This document shows, one piece after another, positions 9,539 through 17,322 of a stretch of DNA of 64,000 nt. The stretch is taken from positions 4,918,001-4,982,000 of the forward strand of contig NZ_JAGJBY010000001.1 in NCBI RefSeq assembly GCF_020010905.1, given 5' to 3'. The notes beneath the pieces were generated by a model. The model was not told the origin of the DNA, did no database searches, and worked only from the letters and a program-made list of their open reading frames with translations. Origin of the DNA: Streptomyces acidiscabies. GTDB taxonomy: Bacteria > Actinomycetota > Actinomycetes > Streptomycetales > Streptomycetaceae. Both the position numbers and the translations under genes were made by a program. The stretch's first letter is position 1. Each line of letters begins with the position of its first letter.

Positions 9539-9847
9539 GTGAGCGACCGCAAGCCCTGCAAGAGCGATTTATCCGAGGAACGCTGGGCGCTGATCGAGCC
9601 GGTGACCACTGCATGGAAGGCGAAACATCCGTCCGTCAGTGGCCACCAGGGCAACTACGAGATGCGAGAGATTGTCAACGCGCTCCTGTACCAGTCCCGG
9701 ACCGGCTGCCAATGGGATTACCTGCCCCACGACCTGCCACTGCCTGGCGCGGTGAAGTACTACTTCTACAAATGGCACGACGACGGCACCGACGAGGTCA
9801 TCCATGACCTGCTGCGCCGGCAGGTGCGTGAGAGCCGGGGACGATTA
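9539..9847 (+). pseudogene. IS5-family transposase, N-terminal fragment
   Basis: The frame from GTG 9539 encodes the N-terminal domain of an IS5-type transposase (DLSEERWALIEP, then NALLYQSRTGCQWDYLPHDLP, then WHDDGTDEVIHDLLRRQVRES). The match runs to about base 9845 and then stops at the inverted repeat of the inserted element. Joining base 9847 to 11040 restores the frame: cga-tta-gcc-gac-ccg-agc gives RLADPSLVVL, the expected continuation. The gene was therefore cut at a TA by the 9846-11039 element. No DDE catalytic core is intact. Confidence 0.85.
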
Positions 9848-9983
9848 GGGCCTGTCCGGCGGATCATGTGACCGTCCCAGCGTCGGCTCGTTGGCATGAC
9901 CATTCCTCACATGTCAGCCCCGTGCGCCATATGCATGCCAACAAGTGGCCCTGTAGCGGTCACAAGATCCGCCGGACAGGCCC
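9848..9983. mobile_element. 136-bp MITE with near-perfect 27-bp inverted ends
   Basis: The 18-bp end GGGCCTGTCCGGCGGATC is repeated exactly in inverse at 9966-9983. The match extends inward (ATGTGACCG against CGGTCACAA) to 27 bp with one mismatch. TA lies immediately outside both ends (9846-9847, 9984-9985). The ~80-bp interior has no coding sense. It forms the left part of the larger 9846-11039 element. Confidence 0.8.
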
Positions 9984-10083
9984 TAAGCACTCCCGGGCCG
10001 TGGCCACGAGGTATGACAAGCGCGCCTACATCTTTCACGGCACCGTTACCATCGCCGCGATCCGGCTGTGGCTTCGCTCATGA
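9984..10083 (+). pseudogene. IS5-type transposase, C-terminal scrap
   Basis: After the MITE the frame reads HSRAVATRYDKRAYIFHGTV and ends IAAIRLWLRS with TGA at 10081-10083. This is the usual extreme C-terminus of a different subgroup of IS5-family transposases. Only ~30 codons remain, with no start of their own. The last bases overlap the stop region of the oppositely oriented aldo/keto reductase. Confidence 0.7.
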
Positions 10084-10962
10084 TCCGCCGGTCGGGGCCG
10101 CGGATCTGGCCGCACGTTCCAGCAGCTGCCGGTGGGAATCGGTGAGCTGGAGGTCTGCTGCCGCCAGGTTCTCCTCCAAGTGGGCGCGCGAGGCGGTTCC
10201 GGGAATCGGCAGGATGACCGACGATCGGGCCAGCAGCCAGGCGAGCAGGATCTGAGGGACGGTGGCGCCGAGGCTGTCGGCGACTGCGGTGAGTTCGGAT
10301 GCCGCTCGGGAGTCCGTGGCCGCGGCGACGGGGCGCCAGGGCAGGAATGCGATACCGGCGGCCTCGCATGCCTCCAGCACGGGCTCATGGTACCGGTCCA
10401 GGAGGCTGAAGCGGTTCTGCACGCTCGCGATCTCAGCGGTCTGCCGGGCCTCGTGCAAGTGGGCAACCGACACCTCGGACAGCCCGATATGGCCTATCTT
10501 GCCTTCCAGTTGGAGCGAGTGGAGCGTGCCCACCTGTTCGGCGACGGGTACGTTGGGGTCGATCCGGTGCAGTTGCAACAGGCCGATGTGCTCGGTCCGC
10601 AAGCGGCGCAACCCCTGCTCTACCTGTCGGCGCAGGCTCTCGGGCCGTGCATCATGCGCCCACCCGTCCGGCCCGGACCTGGTAACGCCGACCTTGGTGG
10701 CGATCAGCAGGTCTTCGGGATACGGATGCAGGGCCTCGGCCAGCAGTTCCTCATTGGCACCCCACCCATACAGGTGGGCGGTGTCGATCAGCGTGACACC
10801 GAGTTCCACAGCATGCCGGGCCAGCGTGATGGAGCCTTCCCGGTCCGGTCCCGGCGTGGTGGGCAGGCGCATGGCGCCGAACCCAAGCCGACGTACTGGG
10901 TAATCACCTCCAATGCTAAAAGCGTTGGCCGCGCCGGCGGTATTCGTCGTCCTAGCAGTCAT
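10078..10962 (-). CDS. Aldo/keto reductase
   Basis: A 294-residue NAD(P)H-dependent TIM-barrel reductase of normal length. The catalytic tetrad can be read: Asp and Tyr in LIDTAHLYGWG, Lys in LIATKVGV, His in LLQLHRIDP. The C-terminal cofactor motif is VILPIPGTASRAHLEENLAA. It lies wholly inside the TA-flanked 9846-11039 element, so it was probably carried in as a passenger. Its last bases overlap the transposase scrap ending at 10083. The substrate is not predictable; this branch usually reduces small aldehydes or ketones. Confidence 0.9.
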   Translation of the reverse strand: MTARTTNTAGAANAFSIGGDYPVRRLGFGAMRLPTTPGPDREGSITLARHAVELGVTLIDTAHLYGWGANEELLAEALHPYPEDLLIATKVGVTRSGPDGWAHDARPESLRRQVEQGLRRLRTEHIGLLQLHRIDPNVPVAEQVGTLHSLQLEGKIGHIGLSEVSVAHLHEARQTAEIASVQNRFSLLDRYHEPVLEACEAAGIAFLPWRPVAAATDSRAASELTAVADSLGATVPQILLAWLLARSSVILPIPGTASRAHLEENLAAADLQLTDSHRQLLERAARSAAPTGGS

Positions 10963-11019
10963 CAGTCCCCCTCATGGCCCGACGATACCGTTGACCAACT
11001 CGGGTCAGAGGCAAACGAT

Positions 11020-11037
11020 GATCCGCAGGACAGGCCC
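11020..11037 (+). repeat. Third copy of the terminal inverted repeat
   Basis: GATCCGCAGGACAGGCCC, one mismatch to the MITE end at 9966-9983 and in the same orientation, followed by TA. It is the right boundary of the composite element. Confidence 0.8.
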
Positions 11038-11181
11038 TAGCCGACCCGAGCCTGGTGGTGCTCAACACCCCGAGTCTGCATGCCGCCCGCGGTCACGACC
11101 GTGCGCGACAACGCCTTCGGTACCGCGTTGCTGGACAAGGTCGCCGCGGGGACCTCCACCCCGTCCTGGCGCGGCGCGTGA
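11038..11181 (+). pseudogene. IS5-family transposase, middle fragment with internal deletion
   Basis: This is the continuation of the gene broken at 9847. The frame first reads ADPSLVVLNTPSLHAA (catalytic-core start of the IS5 group). After a deletion with phase change it reads VTTVRDNAFGTALLDKVAA, another piece of the same family. It then leaves the family and ends at TGA 11179-11181. The piece from ATG 11080 looks like a free 33-codon peptide gene, but its match to transposase text shows it is a remnant. Confidence 0.65.
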
Positions 11182-11606
11182 GCGGCGACCCACAGCAGAC
11201 CCTCGGTGCCCTGCTGGCACGTCTGGAGGTCCGCGAGCGGCAGATCGCTGTGGAAGCGGAGGCCGCTCACGAGCAGATCGCGCAGCTGACCGCACTGCTG
11301 GACGGACTCGCCCAGGCCGCCGAGCACATCACGATCACCCGCAAGACGCTCCTGGAACTGCCCGACGAAACGCCCTCGGCACCGGCCACACCGACTCCGG
11401 CCCTGCCGGACGGCCCCGCCTACCAGCAGATCATGGCCGTGTTCGCCGAAGCCGACGCTCCGCTACGGGCGAGGAACGTGTGCGAGGCGATGGACCTGGA
11501 CCTCGTGCCGAACAACATCAACAACGTCCGCATCAAACTGAAAACACGCCACTGGCCCACTCACGTCGTTCTGCCAACCCCCTCGTTACACACTGCTCGC
11601 CTGTGA
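11178..11606 (+). CDS. Hypothetical coiled-coil/winged-helix-like protein with replaced C-terminus
   Basis: GTG 11178 overlaps the TGA of the transposase remnant (GTGA). Residues ~5-60 are a Lys/Arg/Glu/Ala helix likely to form a coiled coil (LLARLEVRERQIAVEAEAAH). After a proline-rich linker, residues ~80-125 (AYQQIMAVFAEADAPLRARN, then NNINNVRIKLK) resemble a small winged helix often seen beside IS elements in Streptomyces. After NVRIKLK the frame runs straight into the N-terminus of a GNAT pseudogene (VVLPTPSLHTARL, then TGA), so the natural C-terminus is lost. It may be non-functional. Confidence 0.5.
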   Translation: MSGDPQQTLGALLARLEVRERQIAVEAEAAHEQIAQLTALLDGLAQAAEHITITRKTLLELPDETPSAPATPTPALPDGPAYQQIMAVFAEADAPLRARNVCEAMDLDLVPNNINNVRIKLKTRHWPTHVVLPTPSLHTARL

Positions 11607-12133
11607 CTGCGTGCCTTCGAAGACGCGGACGCGAACGACCTGTTCGCGCTGCAGAGCAACGCTTACGTGTTGCGCTACTGGGACGATCCACCGTGGACCG
11701 AACGCGCGCGCCGAGAAGTTCATCACCCGTTGCCAAGAGATGGAGAAGGAAGGCACCGGGGCGCGGCTGGCCGTGGATCGTGTCTCCGACGGGGCGTTCA
11801 TCGGCTGGTGCACCCTGAGCAGGTGGAATCCGGACTTCCGCAGCGCGTCGCTGGGCTACTGCTTCGACGATGCGGCGTGGGGCCACGGTTATGCGACCGA
11901 GGCCGCGCGCTTTGCTGCGGTGGGCATTCGACACGCTGGACCTGAATCGCGTCCAGGCTGAGGCCGATACGCGCAACGTGGCTTCTGCCCGCGTGCTGGA
12001 GAAGCTCGGCTTCGTGCGTGAGGGGACGTTGCGGGAAGACTGCGTTGTCAACGGCGAGGTCTCTGACTCGTGGGTCTACGGGCTGCTCAGGCGAGAGTGG
12101 CTGCCGTCGTCCGAGCCGGCTCCCGCCCGCTGA
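11565..12133 (+). pseudogene. GNAT (RimJ/RimL-type) N-acetyltransferase, broken
   Basis: Joining three frames gives a nearly complete RimJ/RimL-like acetyltransferase: LPTPSLHTARL, stop, LRAFEDADANDLFALQSNAY, WDDPPWTE; then RAEKFITRCQEMEKEGTGAR and GYCFDDAAWGHGYATEAAR; then RALLRWAFDTLDLNRVQAEA and SARVLEKLGFVREGTLRED. There is an in-frame TGA at 11604-11606 and two frameshifts near 11706-11712 and 11905-11910. The acetyl-CoA loop region (GHGYATEA) is present. The three lesions make this a clear pseudogene. Confidence 0.85.
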
Positions 12134-12969
12134 GTCCCATCGCCCGGCACCTGGTATCGACCCACGCCCCGAACCACAGATCTCGCCCTCTCAGACCGAC
12201 AGCAACGTCCGTTCATGCCGATGAGCGAGCATCAAGCGGCGATGAGTCTTACTCATCAGGCGCCTCCGTTGGTCATTCAAGGCAAATCAGCCGCCGCCTG
12301 GACTCCGATGGGTCTGCAGCGGCGAACATCTTGAAATAGGCAGATTCATTGCCCTTGACGTCGAGCACGGCCGAGCGCTGTCATGGGGATTCGGAATGGC
12401 CGCAGGGCTATGGGGGTTGAAACCGGCTTGCGTTGTCGCCTGACGCTTGAACGGCCAGACCGGTCCCACTGATGAGTCAGACACATCATGAGCCACCAGC
12501 TCGTCCACCTCCGGTCGGCGGGCGCCACAACGTAGTGGAGCAGCTGATGGCAGGCGACGGCGGTTCGGTGTGGCGGGATGGTGTCGGGGCCGCGGGCGTG
12601 TCGTATCGCCGGCGGCGGCCCGTGTGCTGATGGATACCTTCGCCGCCCCTGGCAGCCGCACCTCGGTCGCACCGATGACCCCGTGGCCCGACAGCCCCAC
12701 GGCCGGCCGGACCCTGCTCCCCGGCCGGCCCAACGCCATCGCCGACCACGTTTCTTCCGGTGGCCATCAGGTCACCCCGTGGTCGGGTCACCTGGCGGGT
12801 CAAGGTTCCCTGAATGCTCGACGCCGACCGCCTGCCCCGTGCCGTGCGACGTCCCGGACTCCGACAACACCCTCATCGACCTCGGGCGCGCACCTAGACC
12901 AGGTCGCACCGCGAACAGCACGAAGAAAGCAGCGTGATCCCCCCACCCTTCAACGAAGGAGCTCGCGTC
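12134..12969. other. 836-bp region without a recognisable gene
   Basis: Open frames occur on both strands but none shows a domain I recognise. It is probably scrambled remnant DNA of the mobile region. It contains two related palindromes (12241-12257 and near 12471-12487) and the 5' flank of the GH2 gene, including its ribosome site (GAAGGAG at ~12954-12960). Confidence 0.5.
12241..12257. repeat. Perfect palindrome GATGAGT-CTT-ACTCATC
   Basis: Two 7-bp arms with a 3-bp spacer. A related, imperfect copy (GATGAGT-CAG-ACACATC) starts at 12471, within TGATG-N9-CATCA. The form is that of a dimeric repressor site. The two sites lie upstream of the GH2 gene, but the controlling protein is unknown. 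Confidence 0.4.
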
Positions 12970-15663
12970 ATGCGACAACACATTCGGCTGCGGAGCCGTC
13001 GACGCTTCATGCCGGTGGCAGCGGCCGCCGCGGTGCTGCTCACCGCTGTAGTGGGCATGCACCCGGCCACGGCGGCAGGTCCGCGACCCACGGCGTCCAC
13101 GGCGGCCGTCCCCGCCGCGTCGGCGGCGGACGTCAACGGCTTCACCGCGGGCAACGCCGCGATCACCTCGACCGACCTGGCCGGCACGTGGGGGTTCACC
13201 CCGGCGGGCCGGTCGGCGACGTCGATCACCGTGCCGGGCGGCGGCTGGTACAAGCAGGGCTTCACCGATGTGAACGAGGCGGTGTACTCCCGCACCATCA
13301 CCGTGCCGGACTCCGGGCAGTCGCAGTCCACGTGGATCGAGTTCGGCGCGGTGAACCACCAGGCGACCCTGTCGGTCGACGGGCGGACGGTGGCGACCAG
13401 GACCACCGCCTTCACACCGTCGAACTTCGACATCAGCGCGTACGCGGCACCGGGTACCACGCACACCATCACGGTCGACGTGAAGGGCAGAGGCGCCCTG
13501 AAGAACCCCGCGAACGGCAGGTATCTGGTGCCCGACGCGGCCGACTGGGCCGAGGCGGTACCACAGGGGATCTTCCGTTCGGCGTTCCTGCGCGTGTATC
13601 CGGCGGTGTACGTCAGTGACACGTTCATCCGCACGTCCGTGGCCAATCAGACCCTCACCTACGACGCGTCGGTGACCAACACCTCCGGCGCCGCGCGGAC
13701 GGTGACGCTGACCGGTTCGCTCGCATCGGACAACGGCACGTCGTTCAGCTACCCGGCGCTGCCGAGCAGCACGGTGACCGTGGCCGCCCACTCGACCGTC
13801 AAGGTGACGGTCGGGCCGGTGGCGTGGAACTTGGGCTCCTCCTCGTACTGGTGGCCCAACGTCCCCTACCGGCAGGGGTATCGCGCCCAACTGCACCGCC
13901 TGACCGTCCACGCGGCGACCGACGACGGACACACCAGCGACGCGACCTACCGCTTCGGCTTCCGGGAGAGCAGCCAGAACGGCGAGTACTACTACCTCAA
14001 CGGCGTGCGGGTGAACTTCCGCGGCGACAACCTCCAGGGCGCCGACTACGACCGGGTCGACAACGGCGGCAAAGGCGACGCCTACGACACCCTGCCCGGC
14101 TTCCTCGCGCCCTCCTCGGGCAACGGCGGCTGGCCGCAGGCGGTCGACAACTACCAGCGGCTGAACTACAACGTGGTCCGCATTCACCAGGAGCCGGCCA
14201 GCCCCTACATGCTCGACGTGGCCGACGAGATGGGCCTGATGATCATCGACGAGACCGGCATCCGTGGCTCCAACAGCCTTCAGGACTTCGTCGCCGGGCA
14301 CGACAACATGGTCGACCACGCCCGCGCGCTGACCCTGCGCGACCGTAACCACCCGGCCGTGATCCGCTGGAGCCAGAGCAACGAGCCCGGCAGCAGCGGT
14401 GACGACTCGGAGCAGTTCGAGAAGGACCTGTACGCGGCGATGAACGGCAACGACGGCACCCGGCCGGTAAGCGTCGACGCGTGGGTCGGCGCCCCGGCCA
14501 ACCCCTACCCCACCATGACGTACTCCAACTTCGATGTCTTCGGGCACTACTTGGACGGATTCGGCCAATACGGCGAGAAGGTCGTGCCGGTGGCCGGCCG
14601 GCCCGATGGCGAGGGCGAGTACATCTGGCCCAAGTGCAACACCAAGCAGGGCTTCGAGTGGTTCGCCACCACGATGGTGGCCAAGCGCGCCAAGGACGCC
14701 AGCGACTTGCGCCCCTACACCCTGCTGTCCGCCTGGGCGGGCGTCATACCCGGCGTGCGCACCACCGACTTCACCCCCGAAGAGGGCGGCCATCCCGTCT
14801 ACGGCGCCGACAACCTCTCCGACCCGTGGAGCAATCCGCAGTTCCAGCGGGTGCAGGCCGCGTTCAACCCCGTGGCCGCGATCGACCTGCCCTACTGGTC
14901 GGCCTCCGGTGTGTCGGACTCCAACGGCATCTTCCCGCTCCCGCAAGCGGTCCCCGGATACGCCGCCAACAGCACCGTGAACCGTACGATCTCGGTGTTC
15001 AACGACGACTTCACCGGCACCGCCGTGGACTTCGCCTGGAGCGCCCACCTCGACAGCGCCACCGGCCCGGTGGTCGCCTCCGGGAACACCACCCTCACCG
15101 TCCCGCTCGGCTCGAAGGCGACGCAGACCGTGTCGTTCACCGCGCCGTCCAGCGGCTCACGGGTCTACCTCGTCCTGTCCACCAGCAAAGCCGGGACGAC
15201 CGTGTTCAGCGACGCGGTCGAGTACTTCACCCTGGGCAGCTCCACGAGCCCCGCGCCGGGCACCTACCGGATCGTCAACCGGAACAGCGGCAAGCCGCTG
15301 GCCATCGCCGGCAACTCCACCGCCGACGGCGCCAAGGCCGTCCAGCAGACCGGCGGCGGGACCTGGACCCTCAGCGCCTCGGGCAGCGCCTTCACCCTGC
15401 GCTACAACCCCACCGGCAAGGTGCTCGACGTCAACGGCTTCTCCTCGACCGCAGGTCTCCAGCTCCAGCAGTGGACCGTCACCGGCGGCACCAACCAGCA
15501 GTGGTACCTGCGGCCCACCGGCGACGGGCACTTCACCATCGTCAGCCACGACAGCGGCCTGGCGGCCGATGTGAACGGCCAGTCGAAGAACGACGGAGCC
15601 GCCGTCGTGCAGTGGACCGCCAACAACGGCGCCAACCAGCAATGGCAGCTGACGCCAGCCTGA
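12970..15663 (+). CDS. Secreted glycoside hydrolase family 2 enzyme with ricin-type lectin domain
   Basis: 897 residues from ATG 12970, chosen because GAAGGAG lies 9 bases upstream and a signal peptide begins there (SRRRFMPVAAAAAVLLTAVV, cleavage after the ATAA region near residue 36); the RRR suggests Tat export. Residues ~40-200 are a GH2 sugar-binding jelly roll, ~210-340 an Ig-like sandwich, ~340-650 the catalytic barrel. In the barrel, SQSNEPGSS holds the acid/base Glu (residue 472), and GEGEYIWPK may hold the nucleophile. Residues ~760-897 are a beta-trefoil CBM13/ricin-B lectin with QW repeats (NQQWYLRP, NQQWQLTP). It probably trims beta-linked polysaccharide outside the cell. It lies in IS-rich DNA and is followed by a transposase scrap. 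Confidence 0.88.
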   Translation: MRQHIRLRSRRRFMPVAAAAAVLLTAVVGMHPATAAGPRPTASTAAVPAASAADVNGFTAGNAAITSTDLAGTWGFTPAGRSATSITVPGGGWYKQGFTDVNEAVYSRTITVPDSGQSQSTWIEFGAVNHQATLSVDGRTVATRTTAFTPSNFDISAYAAPGTTHTITVDVKGRGALKNPANGRYLVPDAADWAEAVPQGIFRSAFLRVYPAVYVSDTFIRTSVANQTLTYDASVTNTSGAARTVTLTGSLASDNGTSFSYPALPSSTVTVAAHSTVKVTVGPVAWNLGSSSYWWPNVPYRQGYRAQLHRLTVHAATDDGHTSDATYRFGFRESSQNGEYYYLNGVRVNFRGDNLQGADYDRVDNGGKGDAYDTLPGFLAPSSGNGGWPQAVDNYQRLNYNVVRIHQEPASPYMLDVADEMGLMIIDETGIRGSNSLQDFVAGHDNMVDHARALTLRDRNHPAVIRWSQSNEPGSSGDDSEQFEKDLYAAMNGNDGTRPVSVDAWVGAPANPYPTMTYSNFDVFGHYLDGFGQYGEKVVPVAGRPDGEGEYIWPKCNTKQGFEWFATTMVAKRAKDASDLRPYTLLSAWAGVIPGVRTTDFTPEEGGHPVYGADNLSDPWSNPQFQRVQAAFNPVAAIDLPYWSASGVSDSNGIFPLPQAVPGYAANSTVNRTISVFNDDFTGTAVDFAWSAHLDSATGPVVASGNTTLTVPLGSKATQTVSFTAPSSGSRVYLVLSTSKAGTTVFSDAVEYFTLGSSTSPAPGTYRIVNRNSGKPLAIAGNSTADGAKAVQQTGGGTWTLSASGSAFTLRYNPTGKVLDVNGFSSTAGLQLQQWTVTGGTNQQWYLRPTGDGHFTIVSHDSGLAADVNGQSKNDGAAVVQWTANNGANQQWQLTPA

Positions 15664-15812
15664 GCCGGCGGCCCGCCTGGGGGCGCGGTCAGGTCCTGGC
15701 AGCGCCCCGGCAGGGGCGGAGACAGCCACAGCACCTCGCCACGGAGGTCGGTGACCACCTGCACGTTCACCCCGTGTCGGCGGTGCTTGGAGCGCTGCAC
15801 CATCAGCTTCAA
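15664..15812 (-). pseudogene. IS transposase remnant (IS5-type, DDE_4-like)
   Basis: On the minus strand the frame reads QRSKHRRHGVNVQVVTDLRG then EVLWLSPPLPGRCQDLTAP, the central motif of a common Streptomyces IS5-type transposase (usual form HGVNVQVVTDP...LPGRTHDLTAAR). Only ~45 codons remain between the GH2 stop codon and the next gene. It lacks both ends and the rest of the DDE core. Confidence 0.7.
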
Positions 15813-15814
15813 CG

Positions 15815-16324
15815 TCAGCGCTGCCGCCGGTAGTTCTCTATATGGGCACGCCGCGCATCAATGAGGGGAACGATGTCGTCGACCGTCTCAAGGGCCAGGT
15901 TTCCGATCGCCCCGCGACCGGTCACCAGGATCTTGTGATCCTCGACGGCCACCCCCAACTGCCATGTCTCCGGGCCACGATGAAGCGTGCCGAGGACGGG
16001 CAGGTCATCGACCCGGACTTCGAGGTTCTGCGAGGGAGCGGACTGGACGTCCGGGGGGGTGTCAGGGCGGAATGCTTGACCGGGAAGCTCGCGCCAAGTG
16101 GTGACGTGTGTGTGTTCCTGATTCGTGTCCCACGGGCCGTAGATGAGCGTTGCGGACTGCCAGGCACCGTTTACTTCATGGCTCTCTCCCAGTGCGCAAG
16201 GCGTTTGCTGCGGGGAGCGCAAGCGATAGATCACCAGACGGCCGTCATGGAACGCCTGAATCAATTTCCGGTACAGGCCCTCTTCCAGTTCGCGTGCACG
16301 ATCACCGGATCCAGTGCGATGCAT
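15815..16324 (-). CDS. Hypothetical protein (169 aa)
   Basis: Coding from ATG at 16324 (MHRTGSGDRARELEEGLYRK). An upstream extension of 120 codons is open but low-complexity and probably not translated. The protein is soluble, acidic/basic mixed, with no signal or membrane segment. The text RLVIYRLRSPQQTPCALGES, TWRELPGQAF and VAVEDHKILVTGRG suggests a single alpha/beta domain. I do not recognise the family. The C-terminus (VDDIVPLIDARRAHIENYRR) is helical. A transposase scrap abuts its stop. Confidence 0.6.
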   Translation of the reverse strand: MHRTGSGDRARELEEGLYRKLIQAFHDGRLVIYRLRSPQQTPCALGESHEVNGAWQSATLIYGPWDTNQEHTHVTTWRELPGQAFRPDTPPDVQSAPSQNLEVRVDDLPVLGTLHRGPETWQLGVAVEDHKILVTGRGAIGNLALETVDDIVPLIDARRAHIENYRRQR

Positions 16325-16439
16325 GCTTGCCAGTCTGGCAGTCACACAGAGAACGCGGCAGCGGCAAACAGGCGGGGTGAACGGGGCTCGACTCGCGGCG
16401 GCGGGCCCACGATCGCGCACTTCTCCCGGACGGGGATTG

Positions 16440-17310
16440 AGCATGCGCCTGAGGCCGGTAACGTGGCGCTCTTCGGGCCCTTCGGCTCCGGAGTCCCAGA
16501 GGCAACCAGCGCCGGGCCCGCCGGACCGCTTGCGGTCCTGCTGGTTCACCGGCGATACCTGGAACGCATCCCGTACATCAAAGGCTGGAGGCCGAAGGCC
16601 CCGTTCGCCGGGGAGTTGGTCATCGTCGCGGGACAGGAAGAGCGGCGTATCCCGGTAAAGGACGTTCGGTTCTGGCCCAGTCACCTGGCCCTGCTGCCCG
16701 ATTCGAGGTTTCCGAGGGATATTGGGCGCCGAACGCCATGGTCCTTGACCCCTCCGGCACCCCCGAGTCCGAGTTCTGCGTCGGTGACGACATCTCCGCC
16801 CTGGTCACCGACACCGACGGAGGAATCTGGACGGCCTACGGTGACGAGGGCATCTACGGCGGTCACCCCGAGTCGAGAACGGGCCTCGCGGGCTGGGACT
16901 CCCAGGGCCGGAACTCCTGGATTCCCCGGGGCCGGCTGCCCGACCGGCCGCTGCAAGGCTCCACCGCCGCGACCGAGAACGGGCAGGTGTGGCTCGTCTG
17001 GGACTCCGGCAGAGACGGTACGTTCCTCACGCGGATCACGCCGTCCACCGGAGACGTCGTCAGCCACCCCAGCCCCGTGCGCAACCCGGACGGATTCGCG
17101 GTCTCCGGCAGCAGAGCCGTACTCACCCGCCGCGACCACAACAAGCGGTCCGTCGAACTCACGCGTGCCGAGTTCGACGGCGTCACCTGGGCGGTGACCA
17201 GCCGCCGCGAGCTGCGGGTGCCCGGCCGGGTCGTCATGGGCTGTGGTCAGGGCCGTGACGGTTCCCTCTGGCTCCGCGCGGGCGACGCCTGGTTGCGCAT
17301 AGAGGCATGA
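16440..17310 (+). pseudogene. Degraded beta-propeller-like hypothetical protein
   Basis: The well-preserved part is the frame from ATG 16738: GGIWTAYGDEGIYGGHPES, AGWDSQGRN, GQVWLVWDSGRDGTFLTRI, LWLRAGDAWLRIEA. These are tandem blade-like strands. Upstream the coding sense continues in another phase (PLAVLLVHRRYLERIPYIKG, VKDVRFWPSHLALLPD). The two join near 16700 as LALLPD...EGYWAPNAMVLDPSG, so there is a frameshift. The 5' part before ~16500 is uncertain and may hold a second one. Function is unknown. Confidence 0.55.
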
Positions 17311-17322
17311 ACAGGGAGGTGG

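Larger units (their letters stand above)
9846..11039. mobile_element. Composite MITE-like element carrying an aldo/keto reductase
   Basis: The left end GGGCCTGTCCGGCGGATC (9848-9865) and the right end GATCCGCAGGACAGGCCC (11020-11037) are inverted copies of each other, 17 of 18 matching. Each is flanked directly by TA (9846-9847 and 11038-11039), as expected for a TA target-site duplication. Removing the element rejoins a transposase reading frame across the TA. Inside are a third copy of the terminal repeat (9966-9983), a C-terminal scrap of another IS5-type transposase and a complete aldo/keto reductase gene. There is no transposase of its own, so it would have been moved in trans. TA duplication suggests an IS630/Tc1-mariner-like or a TA-using IS5-group enzyme. 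Confidence 0.75.

Noticed and set aside
9845..9986. Three-base TNA target duplication for the MITE
   Set aside because: Left TTA and right TAA are not direct copies; TA on both sides is, and TA alone also repairs the transposase frame.
11080..11181. 33-codon peptide gene (possible RiPP precursor) with GTGA overlap to the next gene
   Set aside because: The peptide VTTVRDNAFGTALLDKVAA is a piece of an IS5-type transposase and lies at the right boundary of the element that split that gene.
12772..15048. 758-codon minus-strand frame opposite the GH2 gene
   Set aside because: Antisense shadow; the plus strand has a signal peptide, catalytic motifs and a lectin domain.
16325..16684. N-terminal 120-residue extension of the hypothetical protein at 15815-16324
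   Set aside because: The extension is low-complexity and overlaps the coding sense of the opposite-strand pseudogene; ATG 16324 opens the ordered domain.
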